Shown: in pieces, positions 7,640 through 16,081 of the stretch
Layout of the letters: each line of letters starts with the position of its first letter
How positions within the stretch are numbered: the first letter of the stretch is position 1
NCBI GenBank assembly: GCA_016789955.1
Contig: JAEUPB010000074.1
Coordinates: 1-64,000, forward strand
Reading direction: 5' to 3'
DNA from: Rubrivivax sp.
GTDB taxonomy: Bacteria; Pseudomonadota; Gammaproteobacteria; Burkholderiales; Burkholderiaceae_C
DNA length: 64,000 nucleotides
Notes under the pieces: model-generated
Told to the model about the DNA's origin: nothing
Database searches by the model: none
The model's input: only the letters and a program-made list of their open reading frames with translations
Program-made: the position numbers and the translations under genes

Positions 7640-10468
7640 TCAGAACTTGTAGGCCGCGCTCGCGTAGACGAAGCGCGCCCGCGGGTCGTACATCGTGATG
7701 TCGTAGCCGGCCTGGAACTGGTTGCTGGTCGGCACGAACAGCGGCGGGTCCTTGTCGAAGAGGTTGCGCACGCCCACCGCCAGACGCAGGTTCTTCACGC
7801 CCGTCCAGCCCACCTGCAGGTCGTACAGCGCCTGCGACGGCACGCGGTGCGGGTTGTCGTTCAGGTCGTTGCCGTCGCGGTAGCCGCGGTAGTAGTTCTG
7901 CGCCAGCGTCACCGCCCACGGGCCTTGCGTCCAGGTGGCGCTCAGGTGGTGCTTCCAGCGCAGCACCACGCCGTCGTTGATGCCCGCGGTGGAGCTGAGC
8001 ACCGGCGTGCCGTCGGGCTCGACGATGGTGCCGACCTTGTGCGAGAGCGCCCCGCCAGGGCTCGTCTGGTCGAACTGGATCATGTAGGTGCCCGAGAGCG
8101 CCAGGTCGAGCTTGCCCGGGCCCAGCGGCAGCCGCCAGGAAGCCTCGATGTCGACGCCGCGGACCTTGGCGGTGCCGACGTTCTGCAGCGTCTGGATGAT
8201 CGAGTCGATCTCGTTGCTGCCCGGCACCAGCTTCACGAGGCCGGCGAAGGCCGGGTCGCCGGCCCGGAAGCGCGACACCACCTCCTGCGCCGACGGTGCG
8301 GCGATGATGTCGCTGACGCGGATGTCGAAGTAGTCCAGCGCCACGGCCAGGTCGTTGGTCGGCTGCAGCACGATGCCGATCGAGCGCTGCTTCGAATCCT
8401 CGGGCTTGAGCCCCGGGTTGCCGCCGGTCAGGCTGTTGACCTGCAGGTCGACCTGGTTCGTGCCGGGATCGTTGAACTGCTCGGACGAGCCCAGCGCCTG
8501 CGGCTGCCACAGGTCGATGAGCGTCGGTGCGCGGAATCCCGTGCCCAGCGAGCCGCGCACCACCACCTGCTTCATCGGCTGCCAGCGCAGCGAGGCCTTG
8601 TAGTTGGTCGAAGTGCCCGCGTCGTCGTAGTTGTCCCGGCGCAGCGCGAGGTTGCCCTCCAGGTTCTTCAGCACCGGCACGATCAGTTCGCCGTACACCG
8701 AGTCGATCTTGCGGTCGCGGTCCACGGGCGGCAGTGCGCCGCCGAGACCGGCGATGTCGCCGGAGGACAGCGCCGCGCTGGGCCGCGTCACCAGGGACTC
8801 CTTGCGCAGCTGCACGCCGGCCGCGTACTGCAGCGCACCGGCCGGCAGCGTCATCAGGTCACCGGCCAGCCGGGCATCGAAGGTCCGGCTCTTGGAGGTG
8901 GCGTTCAGCGAGTCACCGGTGTACTTCGCGCCGGCGGCCTGCAGAGCCGAGTTGAACGCGGCAGATTGCGTCAGCGACCACGGGTTGTAATCGCTGGTCG
9001 GGCTGTTCACGACCCGCGCGAACGCCACCTGAGAGAAGTAGCCGTCGGGTACCGAACCCGCGAGCTTGTTCTCGTTCTGGGTCACGGCCAGCTCCCAGTC
9101 GTGCGCGCCGCCCAGGCTGCCCTTGATGCCGCCGGTGAGCCGCGTCTGCTCCGAGACGTCGCGTTGCGTGCGCGGGCCGAAATCGAACACGCGGGCCGTC
9201 ACCGCCAGCGGCTGGCCGATGATGGCGGCATAGCCCTGGCCCGGATTGGCCGCGTCCATCGCGCGCAGGTAGTTGGCTGCCTGCGCGTAGTTCGGGTTGC
9301 TCGGCCGGATGATCAGCGCCGGCTCCACCCCCTGCTGCGCGAAGAGCGCATCGGTGATCATGAAGCTGCGGCGCATCGGGCTGGTCTGGAAGCGCTGCGT
9401 CACCGTGCTCTTGGAGTACAGGCCGTCTCCGAACAGCTCCATCGAGTCACCGAGCCGGAACACCGCGTTGCCGCTGAGCGTCTGCTGCTCGCGCTCGGGG
9501 ATCAGCCCGACGAAGGCGTTGCTGTCGAAGGTGCAGAAGGGCGCGTTCTTGGTGGTGCGCGTCGCGTCCAGGTACATCGCGATCTGCTCGCACTGGTTGG
9601 CCGCCGCCAGCGGGTTGCCATAGCCGGTGCCCGGGCTGTTGCCGAACCCCGGCCGCCTCCCCGGCGTGTTGCCCACCACGCCCTCGGCGTTCGGGTCGTA
9701 GGGCTGGCCGTTGCCGAGGTTGTAGGCGCCCTCGATGTTGCCCTGGCCGGTCGCCGCGGCGGTGATGAACGGCGGCACATTGCCGGTCCTGGCGAACGCC
9801 CGGTCAGCGGCGAACAGCTGCCGCTCCTTCTCGAGCGAGGCCGAGAGCGTCACGTTGAACCGGTCGCGCGAGAGGTCGCCGAAGCCGGCCACCAGGTGCG
9901 CCTTGTGGTTCTCGCCGCCGCCGCTGCGCGAGGGCTTGCCGGCGCTGGCGCCGACCTCGATGCCCTTGAAGTTCTTCGTCAGCACGAAGTTGACGACGCC
10001 GGCGATCGCGTCCGATCCGTAGACGCCCGAGGCGCCGTCCTTGAGCACCTCCACGCGCTCGATGGCCGCCAGCGGGATCGCGTTGATGTTCACCGAGGCG
10101 CCGTTGCCGCCGGCGAACGCGGCCAGCCGGCGACCGTTGACGAGCACCAGCGTGCGGTCCTCGCCCAGGCCGCGCAGCGACACCGACGACTGCCCGTAGG
10201 TGCTGTTGCCGGCACCCATCGCGTTGCCGATGGCGCCCTGCGACGACACCGCGGCCAGCGACTGCAGCAGCTGCTCGGCGTTGGAGACGCCGCTGCGCGC
10301 GATGTCCTCCTTCGTCAGGATCTGCACCGGCAGCGCGGTCTCGGCGTCGATGCGCTTGATCGACGAGCCGGTGATCTCCACGCGCTGCTCGGTCTGCGCG
10401 AGCGCCGGAGTGGACAGGCCGGCCAGCGCGGCGAGCGCGGCGGCGGCCAGGGGGGTGTGACGGTTCAT
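7640..10468 (-). CDS. TonB-dependent outer-membrane receptor
   Basis: A 942-residue outer-membrane protein with a signal peptide (cleavage expected after about residue 24, ALA|QTEQ), an N-terminal plug domain beginning VEITGSSIKR, and a C-terminal 22-strand barrel ending in Tyr-Lys-Phe as such barrels do. Receptors of this class import a large or scarce ligand using TonB energy; the VEITGS-x-IKR type is often linked to carbohydrates or peptides rather than classical siderophores, but the ligand cannot be read from the sequence. It is the second gene of a two-receptor tandem with a 42-base gap, and AAGGAG precedes its ATG. No FecI/FecR pair or inner-membrane transporter lies beside it. Confidence 0.92.
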   Translation of the reverse strand: MNRHTPLAAAALAALAGLSTPALAQTEQRVEITGSSIKRIDAETALPVQILTKEDIARSGVSNAEQLLQSLAAVSSQGAIGNAMGAGNSTYGQSSVSLRGLGEDRTLVLVNGRRLAAFAGGNGASVNINAIPLAAIERVEVLKDGASGVYGSDAIAGVVNFVLTKNFKGIEVGASAGKPSRSGGGENHKAHLVAGFGDLSRDRFNVTLSASLEKERQLFAADRAFARTGNVPPFITAAATGQGNIEGAYNLGNGQPYDPNAEGVVGNTPGRRPGFGNSPGTGYGNPLAAANQCEQIAMYLDATRTTKNAPFCTFDSNAFVGLIPEREQQTLSGNAVFRLGDSMELFGDGLYSKSTVTQRFQTSPMRRSFMITDALFAQQGVEPALIIRPSNPNYAQAANYLRAMDAANPGQGYAAIIGQPLAVTARVFDFGPRTQRDVSEQTRLTGGIKGSLGGAHDWELAVTQNENKLAGSVPDGYFSQVAFARVVNSPTSDYNPWSLTQSAAFNSALQAAGAKYTGDSLNATSKSRTFDARLAGDLMTLPAGALQYAAGVQLRKESLVTRPSAALSSGDIAGLGGALPPVDRDRKIDSVYGELIVPVLKNLEGNLALRRDNYDDAGTSTNYKASLRWQPMKQVVVRGSLGTGFRAPTLIDLWQPQALGSSEQFNDPGTNQVDLQVNSLTGGNPGLKPEDSKQRSIGIVLQPTNDLAVALDYFDIRVSDIIAAPSAQEVVSRFRAGDPAFAGLVKLVPGSNEIDSIIQTLQNVGTAKVRGVDIEASWRLPLGPGKLDLALSGTYMIQFDQTSPGGALSHKVGTIVEPDGTPVLSSTAGINDGVVLRWKHHLSATWTQGPWAVTLAQNYYRGYRDGNDLNDNPHRVPSQALYDLQVGWTGVKNLRLAVGVRNLFDKDPPLFVPTSNQFQAGYDITMYDPRARFVYASAAYKF

Positions 10469-10510
10469 GGTCGAACTCCTTCCCGTGTTGAAGACCTCAG
10501 GCCGCGGGCC

Positions 10511-13039
10511 TCAGAAGAGCACTTCGGCGCTGACCTGGACGTAGCGCCCTCGGCTCGTGTACAGCTCGGCGAAGCCTTGCTGCGAGTAGTTGTTGTTCGT
10601 CGCGTTGGTGGCCGAGAACGGCGGCATGCGGTCGAACAGGTTCTTGATGGCCCCGGAGAACTTGACGTTCTTCAGCCCGGCCCAGCTCACGCCGAGGTCG
10701 AACTCGTCGTAGCCGTCGACGCGGCGGGTGCCGGCGGGCAGGCTGCGCAGCGGCTGCACGCTGTCGTAGAAGCCGGCCCAGCCGCGCACGATGCCGGTCA
10801 ACGTCCATGGCCCCACCTCGCTGGTCACGGTGAGCGCGCTGCGCCAGCGCGGCGTCGCATAGGTGCCGTTGAACTCGTCCCAGGGATCGGTGGCGAGGAT
10901 CTTCGTGCGCTGCTTCTTGTAGTACGTCATCGTGCCGCGCACCGTCAGGTTCCCCAGCGGCGTGCCGCGCTGGCGGAACTGCAGGTCCAGGTCGATGCCC
11001 TCGTTCTCGCTGCTGGCGAAGTTCTGCAGGTTCTGGAAGATGAACCAGCGCGCGGTGGGCGTGTCGAAGCGGAACGCGCCCTGCTGGATCGCCTGGTCCA
11101 GCGTCGGCGTGGTGATGTTGTCGCTCTTCTTGACCTGCCACCAGTCGACGCTGGCGGAGAACGGGCCGGTCTCGAAGATGGCGCCGTAGTTGTAGGTCTT
11201 GCCCACCTCGGGCCCGAGCTGCGGGTTCGAGCCGGTCAGCCGGAAGGCCGCGAGGCCCGCGCAGCCGGCCGGCAGCCCGATGCCGCGGCACTGCTCCTCG
11301 GTGAGGTTGATCGCACCCTGCCCGGCATTGGCGAACAGCTGCTTCAGCGTGGGCATCTTGAACGACTCGGAGTACGAGGCGCGCAGCGCGAAGCCGCCTG
11401 CCACGTCCCACTTCAGGCCCACCTTCGGGCTCGAGCGGCTCGCGGTGTCATAGCGGTCGTGGCGCAGCGAGAGCTGGCCTTCGAGGGTCTTCAGCAGCGG
11501 CAGCTGCAGCTCGGCATAGATCGCCTTCGCGTCGCGGTCGGCAGCCACCGCGCTCTGCTGGATGCTGCCCACCACCTGGCCGGCCACCTGCAGCGGGTCG
11601 GGCTGGTCGGTGAGGTTCTCCTTCCAAGCGTTCAGGCCCACCGCCCAGCGCATCGGGCCGCCCGGCAGCTTGAAGGCCTCGCCGGCGAGCTGCGTGTCGA
11701 AGAGGTCGAGCGTCGCCTCGCCGCGGCGCACCGGGTAGATGCGCAGCGCCTGGATCGCGGCTTCGCTGTTGGTGGTGACGGTCGGGTTGATCGTCGGCGC
11801 GATGCCGCGTGACGCGTCGCCCTGCGTGGCCAGGTTGTAGGCGGTGCGGTCGAAGTAGTTGCTGTCGCGGTTGGTGGTCTCGGCCTTGCCGCGCGAGAGG
11901 CCCGCCTTCCAGTCCAGGCCCTTGAACGTGCCTTCCGCGCCGAGTTCCAGGTTCAGGAAGTCGGTCTTTCGGTCGGTGGTGCGCGGCCCGCCCTGCAGGA
12001 AGCGGCCGGCGTAGCGGCGGCCGTCGGGCAGGACGAAGTTGTCGGGCACCGGGTGCGCCTCGAAGTGGTCTTCGTTGCGCGAGCCCATGGCGCGCGCGAA
12101 CGCGACGATGTCGGGCGTCACCTGCACCGAGCCGGTGACCAGCGCGCTGATGCGGTCGGCCGCGTTGTAGGCGGTCAGCAGCGACGCGTTGAAGTCGTAG
12201 CGGCAGGCGCCGTTGGAGAAGTTCTCCGGCGGGCACGGCTGCACCGTCTGCCCGGTGGCGGCGCCGTTGGCGTTCAGGATGTTGCCTTGGGGCGCGAAGC
12301 TGCTGCGGCCGTCGAGGTTGGCCACGTTGGGCACCGGGCCGAAGCGGCGGTAGTCCGAGGTGCGCGAGATGTCGCGGTCCTTGCGCAGGATCGGGTCGCG
12401 CTTGAAGACATCCAGCGCGGCCAGCACGTTGAAGCGCTGCGTCGCCAGGTCGCCCCAGCCGGCCGTGAGGCTCACCTGCTTCTCGTCGCCATCGCTGCGG
12501 CTGGAGGTGCCGGCCGTGCCCTTCAGGCTCACGCCCTGGTAGTTCCTGCGCAGGATGAAGTTGACGACGCCGGCCACCGCATCGGCACCGTACAGCGCCG
12601 AGCCGCCGTCCTTCAGGATCTCGACGCGGTCGATCGCGCTCACCGGCAGCTGGTTCACGTCGAAGGCCGCACCGGCGCCGCCGGTGTCCTGCAGCGGGTT
12701 CACCGGCACGCGGCGGCCGTTGATCAGCACCAGCGTCTGCGTGTCGCCCAGGCCGCGCAGCCGCACGCGCGCGGTGCCCGAGCCACCGGGCGAGTTGGAG
12801 CTGATCTCGCCGGTGTCGAAGATGTCGACCACCGCCAGCGACTTCAGCAGCTCGTTGACCGAGGTCGCGCCGATGCGCGCGATCTGCTCGCGCGTGACGA
12901 TCTCCACCGGTGCCGGGGTCTCGGCATTGACGCGCTTGATCGCCGATCCGGTGATCTCGACGCGCTGTTCCTGCGCCATCGCTGCGCTGCTCACGATCAG
13001 CACGGCGGCGGCGCAGGCCACGGGGGTTCTTCGATGCAT
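10511..13039 (-). CDS. TonB-dependent outer-membrane receptor
   Basis: An 842-residue receptor, first gene of the tandem. It has a signal peptide (AMA|QEQR), a plug domain beginning VEITGSAIKR, very similar to the first 50 residues of the neighbouring receptor, and a barrel ending EVLF with the required C-terminal Phe. The matching N-termini and diverged barrels suggest an old duplication with separate ligands. The ribosome site is AGGAG just before the ATG. It diverges from the peptidase gene at 13296, so the 256 bases between them must hold both promoters. Confidence 0.92.
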   Translation of the reverse strand: MHRRTPVACAAAVLIVSSAAMAQEQRVEITGSAIKRVNAETPAPVEIVTREQIARIGATSVNELLKSLAVVDIFDTGEISSNSPGGSGTARVRLRGLGDTQTLVLINGRRVPVNPLQDTGGAGAAFDVNQLPVSAIDRVEILKDGGSALYGADAVAGVVNFILRRNYQGVSLKGTAGTSSRSDGDEKQVSLTAGWGDLATQRFNVLAALDVFKRDPILRKDRDISRTSDYRRFGPVPNVANLDGRSSFAPQGNILNANGAATGQTVQPCPPENFSNGACRYDFNASLLTAYNAADRISALVTGSVQVTPDIVAFARAMGSRNEDHFEAHPVPDNFVLPDGRRYAGRFLQGGPRTTDRKTDFLNLELGAEGTFKGLDWKAGLSRGKAETTNRDSNYFDRTAYNLATQGDASRGIAPTINPTVTTNSEAAIQALRIYPVRRGEATLDLFDTQLAGEAFKLPGGPMRWAVGLNAWKENLTDQPDPLQVAGQVVGSIQQSAVAADRDAKAIYAELQLPLLKTLEGQLSLRHDRYDTASRSSPKVGLKWDVAGGFALRASYSESFKMPTLKQLFANAGQGAINLTEEQCRGIGLPAGCAGLAAFRLTGSNPQLGPEVGKTYNYGAIFETGPFSASVDWWQVKKSDNITTPTLDQAIQQGAFRFDTPTARWFIFQNLQNFASSENEGIDLDLQFRQRGTPLGNLTVRGTMTYYKKQRTKILATDPWDEFNGTYATPRWRSALTVTSEVGPWTLTGIVRGWAGFYDSVQPLRSLPAGTRRVDGYDEFDLGVSWAGLKNVKFSGAIKNLFDRMPPFSATNATNNNYSQQGFAELYTSRGRYVQVSAEVLF

Positions 13040-13295
13040 GGGCTCTCCTGTGAGGGTCAGGAGGGCAATCTAGGAACGCCCCGCCGAACGGTTCGAAGCG
13101 GACCGTCACCGGCCTGCGAGGGCCCGTGACCGGGGCGCGGGCTGCGTCGCGATGCGTCGCGGCGTGCGCGCTGCTGCGCCGGGCGACACTTGCCGCGACG
13201 GCGCGCGGCCGGTCGGTGCTTACCCGGAGCTGTGGCGCGATGCCGACGCAGCCGGGCTGTTACCCTCACGAGCCCACTGCCGCCCCCTGCCCGCC

Positions 13296-14120
13296 ATGAC
13301 GTACTGCGTAGGCATCCGGCTCGACGCCGGCCTCGTGTTCCTGTCCGACTCGCGCACCAGCGCCGGGCTCGACCAGATCAGCACGTTCCGCAAGATGATC
13401 ATCTACGAGAAGCCGGGCGACCGCTTCATGGTGATGCTCTCGGCAGGCAACCTGTCGATCAGCCAGAGCGTGCGCGAAATCCTGCAGGTGGAGCGCATCG
13501 ACAACGGGCACGACGAGCCGATCACGATCTGGAACGCCCGCAGCATGTTCGACGCCACGCGCGTGCTCGGCTCGGCGGTGCGCCGCGTGCACGAGCAGGA
13601 CGGCGCGTCGCTGAAGGCCGCGGGCGTCGAGTTCAACGTCAGCATGATCTTCGGCGGGCAGATCAAGGGCGAGGCGATGCGCCTGTTCCTCGTGTACTCG
13701 GCGGGCAACTTCATCGAGGCCACGCGCGAGACCTGCTTCTTCCAGATCGGCGAGAGCAAGTACGGCAAGCCCATCCTCGACCGCGTGCTGACGCCCACCA
13801 CGCCACTGGACGAGGCCGCCAAGTGCGCGCTGGTCTCGATGGACAGCACGCTGAAGTCCAACCTCACGGTGGGCCTGCCGCTGGACCTGCTGGTCTACGA
13901 GCGCGACCGCTACGAGACCCAGCGCGTGGCCTGCATCGACGACAACAACCCGTACTTCGGCATGATCCGCGGCACCTGGGGCGAGAAGCTGCGCGAGGTC
14001 TTCGAGGGCATCGACAGCCCGCGCTGGGACGGCGGCCAGACCGACCACCCGCTGATGGTGGGCAGCCGCCGCTACGAGCCGATGAAGAAGATCGCCCACC
14101 CCGGCGAAAAGATCGTTTGA
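13296..14120 (+). CDS. Anbu-type proteasome-like peptidase
   Basis: A 274-residue Ntn-hydrolase resembling Anbu, the ancestral beta-subunit of bacterial proteasome-like peptidases. The protein starts Met-Thr-Tyr-Cys, so removal of Met exposes Thr2 as the likely N-terminal nucleophile. The following segments (GLVFLSDSRTSAG, the Asp/Arg pair, and KMIIYEKPGDRF with its conserved Lys) fit the family. Anbu forms large assemblies; its physiological substrate is unknown. The ATG at 13296 is chosen because it yields this N-terminus; 48 upstream in-frame codons have no family match. The usual Anbu neighbours (transglutaminase, alpha-E and ATP-grasp proteins) are absent. Its stop overlaps the ATG of the hydrolase that follows. 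Confidence 0.85.
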   Translation: MTYCVGIRLDAGLVFLSDSRTSAGLDQISTFRKMIIYEKPGDRFMVMLSAGNLSISQSVREILQVERIDNGHDEPITIWNARSMFDATRVLGSAVRRVHEQDGASLKAAGVEFNVSMIFGGQIKGEAMRLFLVYSAGNFIEATRETCFFQIGESKYGKPILDRVLTPTTPLDEAAKCALVSMDSTLKSNLTVGLPLDLLVYERDRYETQRVACIDDNNPYFGMIRGTWGEKLREVFEGIDSPRWDGGQTDHPLMVGSRRYEPMKKIAHPGEKIV

Positions 14121-14965
14121 TGACGGCCCGCGCGAAGCGCGCGGCCGTCGGCACGATCGTCTTCGTGCACGCCAACGGATTCCCGGGGCCGACCTACGAG
14201 CCGCTGTTCGCCGTGTGGCGCAAGGCGGGGTACCGCGTCGTAGCGCCGGAACGGCTGGGGCATGACCGGCGCTACCCGGTGGTGTCGGGCTGGCGGCCGA
14301 CGCGCGACGAGCTGCTCGCCTGCATGGATGCCGAGGTGCCCGCTGCCGCGGCCTCGCCGCTGCACATGGTCGGGCACTCGATGGGCGGCTACGTCAGCCT
14401 GCTGGCCGCGATCAAGCGGCCCGCGATGGCGGCCGGCGTGGTGCTGCTGGATTCGCCGCTGATCGCCGGCTGGGTGGCGCATTCGCTGCGCGCGCTGAAG
14501 GCGACGCGGCTGATCGACCGCCTGGGCCCGGGCCGCATCTCGAAGACTCGGCGCATGCACTGGCCCACGCGCGAGGACGCCCACCGGCACTACGCGGGCA
14601 AGCGCGCCTTCGCACGCTGGCACCCCGACGTGCTGGCCGCGTACATCGCCGCCGGGCTGGAGGATGCGCCGGGCGGCGGCGTGCAGCTGCGCTTCGCGCG
14701 CGAGGTGGAGACGCGCTACTACCGCACCGTGCCGCACGACCTGGCCGCGCGACTGCGCCGCCACCCGCCGCGCTGCCCGGTGAGCTACGTCGGCGGCACG
14801 CAATCGGCCGAGATGCGGCAGACCGGGCTGCACGCGACGCTGGCGCTGGCCGGCCCGCGCGTGCAGTGGATCGAGGGCTCGCACCTGGTGCCGATGGAGC
14901 AGCCGGAGGCGGTGGCGCAGGCGGTGCTGAAGGCGATCGATGCGGTCGCCACCGCACCGCGCTGA
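14120..14965 (+). CDS. Alpha/beta hydrolase
   Basis: A 281-residue soluble hydrolase with the nucleophile elbow GHSMGG (Ser87), an oxyanion-hole segment VHANGFPG near the N-terminus and a late His (H255 in GSHLVPME) that completes the triad. Substrate unknown; esterases and thioesterases of this size have this layout. Its ATG overlaps the stop of the Anbu-type peptidase by the ATGA pattern, so the two are co-translated, which hints at a functional link between them. It ends back to back with the glyoxalase-fold gene on the other strand. Confidence 0.85.
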   Translation: MTARAKRAAVGTIVFVHANGFPGPTYEPLFAVWRKAGYRVVAPERLGHDRRYPVVSGWRPTRDELLACMDAEVPAAAASPLHMVGHSMGGYVSLLAAIKRPAMAAGVVLLDSPLIAGWVAHSLRALKATRLIDRLGPGRISKTRRMHWPTREDAHRHYAGKRAFARWHPDVLAAYIAAGLEDAPGGGVQLRFAREVETRYYRTVPHDLAARLRRHPPRCPVSYVGGTQSAEMRQTGLHATLALAGPRVQWIEGSHLVPMEQPEAVAQAVLKAIDAVATAPR

Positions 14966-15424
14966 TCAGCGCGCGGCCGTCTTGCGGATCTCCAGCGTGA
15001 CCCCGGCGCGCTCGCGCGTGTCGAAGTAGGCGAAACCCGAGCCGTCGGCGCGGTGGCCACTGGCGGTCACGCGCAGGCCGAGTTCGCCGGCCCGCTGGAG
15101 AGCGGCCGCGCGGTCGGGCACCTCGAAGCCGAGGTGATAGACGCCCTCGCCATGCCGCTCGAGGAAGCGGCGCTGCGGGCAGTCCATCGCGGGTGGCTGG
15201 CAGAGCTGTAGCTGCACGTTGTCGAGGTCGCAGCAGCGATACCGCATCGCCGCCGAGGCCTGCGGGTTCGGCACCTCGAAGGCCACGTAGGCGTCGCCCT
15301 TGGGGTAGTCGAACCACGGGCCGACACCCAGGCTTTCGTAGTAGGCCACCGCACGCTCGAGGTCGTGCACGACGATGCAGACGTGGTGCAGGCGGCGGAA
15401 CGGCGGCAGTGGGACATCGGGCAT
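14966..15424 (-). CDS. VOC/glyoxalase-fold protein, methylmalonyl-CoA epimerase-like
   Basis: A 152-residue protein with two beta-alpha-beta-beta-beta modules of the vicinal-oxygen-chelate fold. Likely metal ligands are a His near residue 13-14 (RRLHHVCIVV), the His of YHLGFEV and the Glu of VTLEI. The spacing is that of methylmalonyl-CoA epimerase relatives, but no mutase or propionyl-CoA gene is adjacent, so a different lyase or epimerase activity is equally likely. It is transcribed away from the ABC-transporter operon, sharing the 119-base intergenic region that carries a strong promoter and a palindrome. Confidence 0.7.
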   Translation of the reverse strand: MPDVPLPPFRRLHHVCIVVHDLERAVAYYESLGVGPWFDYPKGDAYVAFEVPNPQASAAMRYRCCDLDNVQLQLCQPPAMDCPQRRFLERHGEGVYHLGFEVPDRAAALQRAGELGLRVTASGHRADGSGFAYFDTRERAGVTLEIRKTAAR

Positions 15425-15456
15425 CGGCGAGACCTGCTGGAGGATGCATCAGGGGC

Positions 15457-15486
15457 TTGACGCGATCATACACGGCTCCGTATATT
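15457..15486 (+). promoter_or_regulatory. Sigma-70 promoter of the transporter operon
   Basis: TTGACG (15457-15462), an 18-base spacer and TATATT (15481-15486) form the best sigma-70 promoter in the window, in an AT-rich patch that stands out from its surroundings. It points at the gene at 15544 and so at the whole ABC-transporter operon. Confidence 0.75.
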
Positions 15487-15498
15487 TCTGCATATACG
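15479..15498. promoter_or_regulatory. 20-bp palindromic operator over the -10 box
   Basis: CGTATAT and ATATACG are perfect inverted repeats separated by TTCTGC. The site covers the -10 box, the typical place for repression by steric block. FCD-type GntR regulators bind short inverted repeats of this GTATA/TATAC kind, and such a regulator is encoded in the same operon (18696), so autoregulation of the operon by substrate-responsive repression is the natural model. Confidence 0.65.
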
Positions 15499-15543
15499 AA
15501 CAACCATCTCGGCCCTCCACCGCTCCTCCGACGGACCAACCCC

Positions 15544-16044
15544 ATGCACTACTTCGCCTACTGCACTTGGCTCAACGACCCCGAACTGCGCCGCTACTTC
15601 CCCGAGGCGCGCGAGGTCACCAAGGGCTACGCCGCCAACCACCGGCTGCAGTTCCACGCCGCCGGCACCCGCACCGACCGCGGCTGGTGCCACTTCAACA
15701 GCAGCGCCGACGCCTGGGGCAACAAGTGCCTGGGCGTGGTGTTCGAGCACCCCGAGCGCCACTTCGACGAGGACTACGACGACTTCGAGCGTTGCGCCGT
15801 CACCGTGCACGGCGACGACGGCCGCGCCTACGACTGCTGGACCTACCGCATGACCAACCCCGGCGTGGCCATGCGCCCGCCCAACTTCTACTGGCAGCAC
15901 ATCCCCGACGGCCTGAAGGCGCACGGCTTCCCGCAGGAGTACGTCGACTCGGTGCTCGCCACCTACGAGGCGGCGGCGCCGTGCCCGCGCGCCGACCGAG
16001 CGAACCCGTCCGCCATACCCGGCCGCTCGGCCGACACGCGCTGA
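15544..16044 (+). CDS. Gamma-glutamylcyclotransferase-like protein
   Basis: A 166-residue protein with the fold signature of gamma-glutamylcyclotransferases: an N-terminal strand MHYFAYCTWLN, where the classical motif is YGSNL, followed by a hydrophobic GYAANHRLQF segment and an acidic region (EHPERHFDEDYDDFER) where the catalytic Glu is expected. Such enzymes turn gamma-glutamyl amines or amino acids into 5-oxoproline. The changed YGS motif means that the activity is not certain. It is the first gene of an operon with a polar amino acid ABC transporter, which fits uptake and processing of a gamma-glutamyl compound or glutamine-like substrate (inference). Confidence 0.6.
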   Translation: MHYFAYCTWLNDPELRRYFPEAREVTKGYAANHRLQFHAAGTRTDRGWCHFNSSADAWGNKCLGVVFEHPERHFDEDYDDFERCAVTVHGDDGRAYDCWTYRMTNPGVAMRPPNFYWQHIPDGLKAHGFPQEYVDSVLATYEAAAPCPRADRANPSAIPGRSADTR

Positions 16045-16081
16045 ACACCCCCTCCTCACGGCCCTTCCGGAGACCCCCACC

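Noticed and set aside
7430-11812. Plus-strand open frame of 1460 codons over the TonB receptor genes
   Set aside because: By-product of high third-position GC in the receptors; composition biased to Arg, Val and His, with no family features.
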